Position numbers and translations under genes: made by a program. Of a stretch of 64,000 nt of DNA, positions 15,053 through 22,715 are shown piece after piece. Position 1 is the first letter of the stretch; every line of letters begins with the position of its first letter. Source of the stretch: B18-G4 sp032250805. GTDB taxonomy: Bacteria > Bacteroidota > Bacteroidia > Bacteroidales > B18-G4. The DNA lies in NCBI GenBank assembly GCA_032250805.1, contig JAVVEM010000012.1, positions 1-64,000 on the forward strand, written 5' to 3'. Under the pieces are notes generated by a model, which was not told the origin of the DNA, searched no databases, and worked only from the letters and a program-made list of their open reading frames with translations.

Positions 15053-16201
15053 TTACTTGTTTAAAATATGTTCGTAGATACCCTTGAAGACAGATATTCC
15101 TGTAGGGATCAGTGAATCGGGAAAGTCGAAATCAGGATTGTGCAGGGCAGCCTGCTTTTTTCCTGAACCAAGCCCTATCAGGGCTCCCCGGTATTTTAGC
15201 AGGAAATGGCCAAAGTCTTCCGACCACTTAAATGGCTTTGACAGAATATTTGTATCGAATCCTTCCTTTTGGGCAATATTTTTAATTATTGCCGCATATT
15301 CAGGTTCGTTTACCGTTGCCGGGAAGGCTTCTTCATAATCGTATGTGATCTCCAGTTTTTCCCTGTTTGCGATGCTGTTGATGAGCCAGCTAAGTTCTGA
15401 TTTCAGTTTCTCCATATCATCGTTGAGATAACTCCTCAGGGTGAGGTTGATCACACCTCCGCCGGGCGATGTTCCATAGGCCAGGCTTCCGAGACGCATA
15501 TGTATGGGCGTGACCAGGATAAAGTCTTTAAAATTCATGCTTGCTTTCATCATGTCGTTGATGCCCTGAATTACCTGCGCCATGGCAAATCCCGGATTGA
15601 GGCCTTTTTCCGGTTCAGCAGCGTGCGATGACTTGCCCGTTAGGGTAATAAGCATTCCTGATGATGCCGCTGCAAAATGACCGGCAGACAGGATCACCTC
15701 ATGCAAAGGATAAGCAGGCAAATTATGAATGGCAAAAATATAATCCGGTTCAAATTCCTTAAATGCAGGATCATTGATCACTCTTTCAGCACCTTTACCG
15801 GTTTCTTCGCTTGGCTGGAAAAGCAGGAGCACCCTGCCATGGTCGGGTCGTTTTTCGGCCAAATGGTGAGCCAGCCCGGCAACCATGGTCATATGTCCGT
15901 CGTGGCCGCATAGATGTGCTTTGCCTTTGTTGACGGAACGGTATGGGAGATCATTCTTTTCTTCTATGGGCAGGGCATCAAGCTCACAGCGGAACATTAC
16001 GGCAGGCCCCTCTTCCTTACCCCTGAATTCGGCCAGCAATCCATGACCACCAACATTTTCGATAATCCTGTCGGGATTGAATGCTTTAAGGAATGACTGA
16101 ACATATTCGGCTGTTTTTGCTTCTTCGCCTGATATTTCGGGGTGTTGATGCAGATGATGCCTGAATGTTTTTAGTTGGCCTTCTATGTCTGATTTATCCA
16201 T
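15053..16201 (-). CDS. M20-family metal-dependent amidohydrolase
   Basis: A 382-residue cytoplasmic hydrolase of the N-acyl-amino-acid/hippurate amidohydrolase group (M20D). Motifs in order: 'RHHLHQHPEISGEE' at the N-terminus, 'MFRCELDALPIEE', 'HLCGHDGHMTMVAGLAHHL' (metal ligands Cys/His), 'LLFQPSEETGKGAE' (catalytic and metal Glu), 'IHNLPAYPLHEVIL', and a dimerisation insert with 'TGKSSHAAEPEKGLNPGFA'. Such enzymes remove acyl groups from amino acids or split amino-acid conjugates. It lies between a GNAT gene (12-base gap) and alr (3-base gap). No signal peptide, so substrate must be imported, probably by the SSS transporter of the same operon. Confidence 0.9.
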   Translation of the reverse strand: MDKSDIEGQLKTFRHHLHQHPEISGEEAKTAEYVQSFLKAFNPDRIIENVGGHGLLAEFRGKEEGPAVMFRCELDALPIEEKNDLPYRSVNKGKAHLCGHDGHMTMVAGLAHHLAEKRPDHGRVLLLFQPSEETGKGAERVINDPAFKEFEPDYIFAIHNLPAYPLHEVILSAGHFAAASSGMLITLTGKSSHAAEPEKGLNPGFAMAQVIQGINDMMKASMNFKDFILVTPIHMRLGSLAYGTSPGGGVINLTLRSYLNDDMEKLKSELSWLINSIANREKLEITYDYEEAFPATVNEPEYAAIIKNIAQKEGFDTNILSKPFKWSEDFGHFLLKYRGALIGLGSGKKQAALHNPDFDFPDSLIPTGISVFKGIYEHILNK

Positions 16202-16213
16202 AACCCGGTATTA

Positions 16214-16654
16214 TTATGATCGCTTTAACCTCATTTCGAGGTATTTATTTGTAAACCCGATTTTTTCATAGAGAAACTTTGCCGGATTTTCAGGTTCAAC
16301 ATGCAGGGCGATATCTCCCTTGGCATAGCGCAGGGCTTCATGCATAAGCTGTTTTCCCAGGCCTCTGCCTCTTTCATTTTTATGAACGGCAATATATACA
16401 AGGATATTTTCGGGGATATATCCTTCCATGCCGGTTTTATTGATGACCACGGCACCAAGGATTTTGCCCTTTTCTTCGGCCGTAACAATAAAGCCGCCTG
16501 CCAGTGGATAGGAGCTCATGGCGTAGTCGATGGCATTGGAGATATCATGCTCCGCATCGCGGAATTCGTCGAGGTGCCTGTGCAGGAACCCGACAAGATT
16601 TTGTTTTTCAAGCGTGGTTAATATTTCTAATGAACTATAATATTTAAATTTCAT
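16214..16654 (-). CDS. GNAT-family N-acetyltransferase
   Basis: A 146-residue single-domain GNAT protein. The acetyl-CoA-binding motif A is 'VYIAVHKNERGRGLGKQLMH' (R-G-x-G-x-G-K/L pattern), preceded by a beta-strand segment 'GAVVINKTGMEGYIPE' and followed by 'LHVEPENPAKFLYEKIGFT'. The start overlaps the stop of the upstream symporter gene (ATGA), so the two are translationally coupled. In this operon an amino acid or amine is the likely acceptor, but substrate cannot be read from the sequence. Confidence 0.88.
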   Translation of the reverse strand: MKFKYYSSLEILTTLEKQNLVGFLHRHLDEFRDAEHDISNAIDYAMSSYPLAGGFIVTAEEKGKILGAVVINKTGMEGYIPENILVYIAVHKNERGRGLGKQLMHEALRYAKGDIALHVEPENPAKFLYEKIGFTNKYLEMRLKRS

Positions 16655-18093
16655 GCGGATTGGAAATTTTTATGTTTTAATAAATATATTAAGAAGTAGA
16701 CAAGGCTTGCAATCGTAATTCCAAAAATGTTGGGCGCAAGTCCCCAGGGCAATTGTGATTCGATCGTTGTGAGTAGTATTGTAGTGGTTCCCCCTGCTAT
16801 CATGGCGCTCAGTGCTGCGAGGGTGTCAGGTTTTTTAAAGATCAGCAGGGCCAGTACCGGAATAAACAATCCGGAAACCATGATGGCATAGGAGTAGAGC
16901 ATCAGCTGAAGCACTCCTTCCATCTTCAGGGCTATTCCTACGGCCATAATGCCGATAATAAGAGTGAGTAACTTTGAAAACAAAAGTACTCTTTTTTCTG
17001 ATAATCCGCCAGGTACGATCTTTTCAATAATGTCGGTGAGGATGTTTCCTGAGGCTGCAATCAGGCAGCTGTCGGCTGTTGAGAGAATGGCTGAAAAATA
17101 TGCCGACAAAAGCAGGCCCATCAGCCCGAAAGGAAGAATATGCCGCAAGAGCAGGGGCAATCCCATTTCCGGGTCGGCGTCCGTACCAGGCATATAGCCT
17201 ATTTCAGCAAACATACCATTTTCAAATGCCACACGGGCAAACAGTCCAAGCAGAACACCCATAAAAGCCATCAGCGGCCATTCGAACAGTCCGGCGATAT
17301 ACCAGGCCTTTTTTGCCTGTCTTACCGATTTCGATGCATAGATACGCTGGTAGAGTGTCATCCCGACAAACCATATTGGTAAAATGGTTACCAACCAGTT
17401 TATAAAGGTTACCCAGCTTATGCTGTCGAGGGCAAGAAATTCGGGGCCAAGCGTTTGGGTAATCCCCTCTAATCCACCGACCTTGTAAAAAGCGATCGGG
17501 ATACCAATGAATATCAGCCCGCTGAGCAGGATGATCCATTGCAGCGTGTCGGTGTATATCACAGCTTTAAGCCCTCCGAGTACTGTGTACCCAACAGCTA
17601 CGGTACCCATGATCAATAATGCATACTGAAGGTTGAGGCCTTCGAAAGTTGCCGATGCAAGCTTTGCTCCCGCCAGCAGTTGCGAACTGGTGAAGCCAAG
17701 GTATCCGATGGCTGAAATAACTCCGGCAACAATAGCGACACGCTTATCATAAAACGATTCAAATATCTGTGGAAATGTATAAAGGTTTTTTTCGTCGGAT
17801 AGCGGCTTGATCTTCGGGATCAGAAAAACGGCACTCAGCCATGCTCCCAGCAGGCCGGTAAAGAGCATCCACGAACCTGACAGGCCGATGGCAAATCCAA
17901 GCCCGCCCAGGCCAATCGAAAATCCTCCTCCAACGTCGGTTGCCACAACGGAAAAACCAATATGCCAGCTTCCCATTTGCCGGCCACCAACATAGAAGTC
18001 GTCGATATCCTTATTGCGGATGTGGAACCATATCCCGATCCCCAACATAATAAGGATGTAAAGAATAAATATGGTTAGATCAACAGGATGCAT
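16651..18093 (-). CDS. Sodium:solute symporter (SSS family)
   Basis: A 480-residue inner-membrane protein with about 13 hydrophobic segments. N-terminal 'IGIWFHIRNKDIDDFYVGGR' is a typical SSS start (F/Y-x-GGR), followed by 'VATDVGGGFSIGLGGLGFAI' in the sodium/substrate-binding region. 'AYFSAILSTADSCLIAASGN' (the SSS TM8 sodium-site motif) is near residue 330. The family takes up sugars, amino acids, nucleosides or organic acids with Na+. It is the first gene of the operon that ends with two racemases, so an amino acid or acyl-amino-acid substrate is inferred. Confidence 0.9.
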   Translation of the reverse strand: MHPVDLTIFILYILIMLGIGIWFHIRNKDIDDFYVGGRQMGSWHIGFSVVATDVGGGFSIGLGGLGFAIGLSGSWMLFTGLLGAWLSAVFLIPKIKPLSDEKNLYTFPQIFESFYDKRVAIVAGVISAIGYLGFTSSQLLAGAKLASATFEGLNLQYALLIMGTVAVGYTVLGGLKAVIYTDTLQWIILLSGLIFIGIPIAFYKVGGLEGITQTLGPEFLALDSISWVTFINWLVTILPIWFVGMTLYQRIYASKSVRQAKKAWYIAGLFEWPLMAFMGVLLGLFARVAFENGMFAEIGYMPGTDADPEMGLPLLLRHILPFGLMGLLLSAYFSAILSTADSCLIAASGNILTDIIEKIVPGGLSEKRVLLFSKLLTLIIGIMAVGIALKMEGVLQLMLYSYAIMVSGLFIPVLALLIFKKPDTLAALSAMIAGGTTTILLTTIESQLPWGLAPNIFGITIASLVYFLIYLLKHKNFQSA

Positions 18094-18382
18094 GGCAGGT
18101 TGTTTAACAAGACTTTGTTTTACAGGCCTCGGATTTCGGTTGGGAAACCTGAAATATTTGTTCCTCTACAACGCTATTTGTTTTTTTAACATCCTCTGAT
18201 TCTGAATTGGCATGATGTGTTTGTTCTTCAATTGTGTAATTATAAACCCTTTTAATATTTTCGCTTATTGATGCTGCAGTCATAAAGTGGTATAAATTGT
18301 TTCGGCACGAACAAAATTACAAAAAAAGAATGAAACAGGGCCCGGGAAGGCTATAAATCTTTGATTTAAGCAGGAAACAAAG
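18094..18382. other. Intergenic region upstream of the symporter operon
   Basis: 289 bases between the MarR gene stop and the symporter start. On the minus strand TAATTTTG (plus 18312-18319) fits a -7 element, which would give a leader of about 210 bases. No well-placed -33 TTTG was found, and no riboswitch fold was recognised. Confidence 0.35.
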
Positions 18383-18883
18383 TCAGGAAATGAGTTTTTC
18401 TCCGGAGTTGTCAGAGAGGGGGTCTTCGATCATAACGATTGGCGAAGCCGGCATTTCTTCAATATTCAGGCCCTCAACAAGAATTTGCAGTGATTTGTTG
18501 ATTTCCTGCAGTTTTTCATCAGGGAGCTTTTTTAAGCGCTTCGACAATTGATGATGCAGCAGCTGGGGCGATTTCTCCAGCAGTTTGGCTCCCGTTGATG
18601 TGAGCGAGATAAACACGGTACGTTTATCGCCGGGGTTGGGCAGGCGAGCAACAAAGCCTTTGATCTCCAGCCGGTCAATGATCCCCGACATGGTGCTTGC
18701 ATTCAGGTTAAGGTACCTCGCAATATCGATCTGTGTAGAGCGATAATCGCTTCTTTGCCCCAGATAATCAAGGCACATCAACTGGGGGATGCTTACGCCG
18801 TGCTCTTTCTGTATCTTTTTAGATTCAAGATTCAGCGACCTCAGTATCTTTCTGATGTTGATCAGTATTTCTGTGTATTCCAA
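18383..18883 (-). CDS. MarR-family transcriptional regulator
   Basis: A 166-residue winged-helix regulator. The DNA-recognition segment is 'STQIDIARYLNLNASTMSGI' followed by 'IDRLEIKGFVARLPNPGDKR' and the wing 'TVFISLTSTGAKLLEKSP', the standard MarR DR(x)n pattern. The C-terminal 35 residues are a short extension. It follows pyruvate kinase by 37 bases and precedes the symporter operon by 289 bases on the same strand, so it may regulate that operon; no operator was identified. Confidence 0.88.
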   Translation of the reverse strand: MEYTEILINIRKILRSLNLESKKIQKEHGVSIPQLMCLDYLGQRSDYRSTQIDIARYLNLNASTMSGIIDRLEIKGFVARLPNPGDKRTVFISLTSTGAKLLEKSPQLLHHQLSKRLKKLPDEKLQEINKSLQILVEGLNIEEMPASPIVMIEDPLSDNSGEKLIS

Positions 18884-18920
18884 AATATTTTTTTAAGATG
18901 ATAAACTTAGTTATTTTTCC

Positions 18921-20459
18921 TCAATCATGAATGTTCTCGCCAACATAGTGGATCACGAGCCTGTTGGTGATCCCTCTTTTGGTGATTGGTTCGCTGGCGA
19001 CGATGATGACCGCATCACCTTTTTTTGCCCACTTGTTTTGAATAAGCAGTCCGTTTACTTTTTCAATAAAGTTACTTCCCGAGGCGGGTTGCTCCATATA
19101 CATTGGCGTAATCCCGTAAAGAAGAGATAACTGGCTCAGGCGTTTTTTGTTTTCCCCGAAGGCGAGCAGTGGAATTTCAATTCTTTGCTGCGAAAGGAAT
19201 ACGGTGCTTCCTCCTGAATGTGTCCAGGTAATAATGAATTTTGCCTTGATGTCGCGTGCTATCTGGTGCACTCCCCTGGCCATGGTAGCTTTGCGGTTGA
19301 GGGGGCCTTTGTATTTGATAAGATCGTCAGAATTGTCGTCAATGTTCTTTACGTAAGCATTGGTCTTTGCGGCGATGCGGTTCATCATCTTTACCGTTTC
19401 TTCGGGATAATTTCCCACGGCTGTTTCGCCCGAAAGCATCACGGCGTCGGCACCATCGATAATGGCATTGGCCACGTCAGAAACTTCAGCTCGTGTTGGA
19501 ACGGGCTCAATGATCATGCTTTGCAGCATTTGGGTAGCCACAATAACCGGCTTGCCGAAATCACTGCATTTTTGTACAATATGTTTTTGCAGGATGGCCA
19601 CTTCGGCAAGATCCATTTCCACACCAAGATCGCCGCGCGCTACCATGATACCGTCCGTTTCTTCAAGAATGCTGTCGAGGTTTTCGATGGCCTGGGGTTT
19701 TTCGATCTTGCTGATAACCGGTATAAAATCATCATCGTACAGGGTGGAAAATCCAAGATCACCCCCGGTAATGTCAAGACCATCGGGCCTTACCCTGTAT
19801 TGGGTCAGCAGCTTTTTAAGCACCCTGATATCTTTGTCGCTTCTTACAAAACTCAATGCCAGGAAATCAAATTCGTTTTTCACAGCGTATGCCACACATT
19901 CAATATCTTTTTCGGTAAGTGAAGGAACACTAAGGTTGCTTTCGGGGAGATTTATTCCTTTCGCACTTGTAAGCAGATGGCCATTCCTAACCTTACAATG
20001 AATTTGGGCATTTTTCCCTTTACCGCTCTTCGACATACATATCATTTCAATGTTCCCGTCGTCGAGCAGGATCTTTTCGCCGGCATTTACCTCATCAATG
20101 AAAGGCGGGAAGGTAGTGGAAAAGGTATGTTCATATCCTGCCGAGCCTCCTGTGATTTCTTTTTTCTGAAATATGACCTCATCACCCCGTTTTAATTTCA
20201 CCCCTTCGTCAATAACCTTTCCCACCCTGATCTTGGGTCCGGAAAGATCGCCCAGGATGGCTACATACTTGCCTGATTGTTTTTGCGCAGCCCTGATATT
20301 GACCAGAAGCCTGTCGTAATCGCTGAAACTGCCATGCGAGAAATTGATGCGGAATGCCCTGACGCCTGCAGCGATCAGTTTTTTGATCATCCTTACATCG
20401 GAAGAGGCCGGCCCGAGGGTGGCAATGATCTTGGTGAGGAGGAATTTTTCGGAAGCCAT
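18921..20459 (-). CDS. pyk: Pyruvate kinase
   Basis: A 512-residue glycolytic enzyme converting phosphoenolpyruvate and ADP to pyruvate and ATP. Signatures: N-terminal 'TKIIATLGPASSD' and 'AFRINFSHGSFSDYD', 'GPKIRVGK', the Mg/K site 'VISKIEKPQAIENLD', 'GIMVARGDLGVEMDLAEVAI', and 'ATQMLQSMIIEPVPTRAEV' continuing to 'ADAVMLSGETAVGNYP'. It is slightly longer than the usual 470-480 residues because of a longer B domain. Start ATG at 20459. The PEP carboxylase gene at 49.6-52.1 kb uses the same substrate, but the two are not linked. Confidence 0.96.
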   Translation of the reverse strand: MASEKFLLTKIIATLGPASSDVRMIKKLIAAGVRAFRINFSHGSFSDYDRLLVNIRAAQKQSGKYVAILGDLSGPKIRVGKVIDEGVKLKRGDEVIFQKKEITGGSAGYEHTFSTTFPPFIDEVNAGEKILLDDGNIEMICMSKSGKGKNAQIHCKVRNGHLLTSAKGINLPESNLSVPSLTEKDIECVAYAVKNEFDFLALSFVRSDKDIRVLKKLLTQYRVRPDGLDITGGDLGFSTLYDDDFIPVISKIEKPQAIENLDSILEETDGIMVARGDLGVEMDLAEVAILQKHIVQKCSDFGKPVIVATQMLQSMIIEPVPTRAEVSDVANAIIDGADAVMLSGETAVGNYPEETVKMMNRIAAKTNAYVKNIDDNSDDLIKYKGPLNRKATMARGVHQIARDIKAKFIITWTHSGGSTVFLSQQRIEIPLLAFGENKKRLSQLSLLYGITPMYMEQPASGSNFIEKVNGLLIQNKWAKKGDAVIIVASEPITKRGITNRLVIHYVGENIHD

Positions 20460-20548
20460 AACTTATTTTTTGCATACAAATGTAAAACACATTCTGCATA
20501 GCAGGCTTATTTGATCAAATGATTTTGCCGGAAAAGAATTCTCCGGGA

Positions 20549-20839
20549 TTATTGCTTTACCAGTTTGCGAAACAAGGTTTCGCTGTCAGTTCTTATCCGG
20601 AGGAAAAATATTCCTGCATCGAGTTGCCCAAGATCAACGGCATTTGATCCTTTCCGAAGATCTCTTCTGCAGATAACTGTGCCATCAGTGCCAACAACTT
20701 CCATCCTGGCCTGGCTGTATATAAATACCATCAGCACCAGGTGGTAAACTTCTGCGATATCCGCAATCCGGAGCATATGTTGGATAAAGAACGGGGTACC
20801 CTGGTTGAATGGCGATAAAGCAGTATCATACAAGAGCAA
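20549..20839 (-). pseudogene. Remnant of a T9SS cargo C-terminal sorting domain
   Basis: The frame encodes 96 residues. From about residue 44 it reads like the second half of a type A T9SS sorting domain: 'MEVVGTDGTVICRRDLRKGS', then 'VDLGQLDAGIFFLRI' and 'ETLFRKLVKQ' at the stop. The first 43 residues have no signal peptide and no family resemblance, and the expected 'YPNP' start of the domain is missing. Most likely the end of a lost secreted-protein gene, left beside two intact T9SS cargo genes. It could also be a real small protein, but no export signal supports that. Confidence 0.45.
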
Positions 20840-20859
20840 TCAAATTGATCAGATGTTTA

Positions 20860-20867
20860 TATATTTG
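20860..20867 (+). promoter_or_regulatory. Possible -7 element for the first arylsulfotransferase gene
   Basis: TATATTTG fits TAnnTTTG, about 85 bases before the ATG at 20952. The nearest TTG (20845) is only 12 bases upstream, shorter than usual. Confidence 0.35.
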
Positions 20868-20951
20868 TTGTATTAAAAACCAACAACAGAGCAACCTTTA
20901 TGAAACAAAGGATGTCTGAATTAATAAGTACGACCAACAAATATTCTGCCT

Positions 20952-22676
20952 ATGCGTAAGATGATACCCTCTTTTTGTCTTGTTATTGCCCTGGTATTTT
21001 CTGCCGGTCTTTTTGCACAAGTACAGCGTGCAAACCTGCCTGAGGACTTTCCGGAAATAAAGCTGAATGTTTATGATAACCCGGAACCGGGATATATCTT
21101 CATCACTCCCGGCGGACTGTGGGGTTATTTTATGGGTGCTACACCCTATCTTGCTATCGTTGATAATTATGGGACGCCTGTTTATTATCAGGAACTTGAC
21201 GTGCCGGCTTTCGACTTTAAGTTGCAGGAAAACGGAATGATCTCTTTTCATGGTGGGGGTTATGGTTTGCTTAATCATATTATGGACAGTGCTTACAACA
21301 TTACCGACAGCAAGGGTGTAAGCGGCTATAGCGGTACCGATTTTCATGAGTTCAGGCTTCGCGATGACGGCAGTTGCCTTTTGCTTGGCTGGGACGACCG
21401 TCAGGTGGATATGAGTACTATAGTTCCGGGCGGACAGCCCGGTGCAACCGTGAGGGGCACGCTGTTACAGGAAAAAGATGCTGCCGGAAATGTGCTCTGG
21501 GAGTGGTCGAGCTGGGGACATATCGATATTTTGGATTGCGACACTGCGCACGTCGGTCTCACCGGTGCTTTTATCGATTACATCCATACCAATGCTGTTG
21601 AGGAGGATGACGATGGAAATATTTTGATCAGCTCACGTAACCTGCACGAGATCACCAAGATCGACAAATCATCAGGCAATATTATCTGGCGCCTGGGTGG
21701 TTCCCAAAATGAGTTTGAGTACACCGGACAGGATACCCTGGGTTTCAGTGGACAGCATCATATCCGCAAGCTCGAAAACGGGCATTATCTGCTTTTCGAT
21801 AACGGCTGGTATCATCCCGAAGTAGTTTCAAGTGCACTGGAGCTTCAGATTGACGAAGAAAATAAAATTGTTGAAGTAGTAAAACGCTATCGCAGCCAAC
21901 CCGACGATATCATGGGCTATATCATGGGAAGCAGCCAGAGGCTTCCGGGCGGTCATACACTGGTAGGCTGGGGTTCGGGTGTTCCCAATGTTACCGAATT
22001 CAAACCCGATGGCACCAAAGCCCTTGAGCTTGAATTTGAGAGCGTGAGCTACCGGGCCTTCAAATTTCCCTGGAAAACCAATATTTTTTCTTCCGGCATA
22101 AATACAATAAATTTCGGAGAGATCTATTTTGCCGCCTCTGAAACGGAATCTGTCACGATCACAAACCATCATCACCAGAATATCATTATTACGGGCATAC
22201 ACAACCATTCAGGAAAATATTATTGCAAGGACGATCTGCCGCTACTGATCCCGGCCGGGGCTTCTGAAACACTTGAAATAGAATTCATCCCCGGGCAGAT
22301 TGGTGAATATAACGATATTATTACTGTTTATGCCGAATGGCAGAACCAGACGACGGTGAGCAGCTTTGCTTTGCAGCTTAACGCTTTGGGCGCTGCCAGT
22401 GAGGAAGCATCGGTGCCCGGTCATGCAATGAATCATATGAGGGTATATCCAAATCCAGCTACCGACATTATATGTATTATAAAGCCTGCCATTGTTGGCG
22501 AACTTGAATACCATCTTAGCAACATACAGGGGAAGCACCTGATTTATGGATTGATACCTGCCATGGCAGATGACTTTCAGGTAAGCACCGGACATCTTAG
22601 CGGGGGTGTATACATTCTTTCATTAATAGAAAAGAATAGTGGCAGAAGTGTTTACCGTAAGATCATAAAGAGGTAA
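20952..22676 (+). CDS. Secreted arylsulfotransferase-like protein with T9SS sorting domain
   Basis: A 574-residue protein with a signal peptide (about 1-23, ending GLFAQ). The arylsulfotransferase-like beta-propeller covers about residues 40-370, with 'NPEPGYIFITP', 'YLAIVDNYGTPVYYQEL', 'FIDYIHTNAVEEDDDGNILI', 'SRNLHEITKIDKSSGNIIWR' and 'FSGQHHIRKLENGHYLLFDN'. An ASH/HYDIN-like beta domain follows (about 376-480, 'INFGEIYFAASETESVTITN'). A T9SS sorting domain closes it ('VYPNPATDIICII' near 497, ending 'YRKIIKR'). Known ASSTs transfer sulfate between phenols; whether this one does is untested. A second, longer homologue begins about 40 bases downstream in the same direction. Confidence 0.82.
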   Translation: MRKMIPSFCLVIALVFSAGLFAQVQRANLPEDFPEIKLNVYDNPEPGYIFITPGGLWGYFMGATPYLAIVDNYGTPVYYQELDVPAFDFKLQENGMISFHGGGYGLLNHIMDSAYNITDSKGVSGYSGTDFHEFRLRDDGSCLLLGWDDRQVDMSTIVPGGQPGATVRGTLLQEKDAAGNVLWEWSSWGHIDILDCDTAHVGLTGAFIDYIHTNAVEEDDDGNILISSRNLHEITKIDKSSGNIIWRLGGSQNEFEYTGQDTLGFSGQHHIRKLENGHYLLFDNGWYHPEVVSSALELQIDEENKIVEVVKRYRSQPDDIMGYIMGSSQRLPGGHTLVGWGSGVPNVTEFKPDGTKALELEFESVSYRAFKFPWKTNIFSSGINTINFGEIYFAASETESVTITNHHHQNIIITGIHNHSGKYYCKDDLPLLIPAGASETLEIEFIPGQIGEYNDIITVYAEWQNQTTVSSFALQLNALGAASEEASVPGHAMNHMRVYPNPATDIICIIKPAIVGELEYHLSNIQGKHLIYGLIPAMADDFQVSTGHLSGGVYILSLIEKNSGRSVYRKIIKR

Positions 22677-22715
22677 AACTGACATCGCAAATAGAAATTG
22701 CTTCAAATCAAAAAA

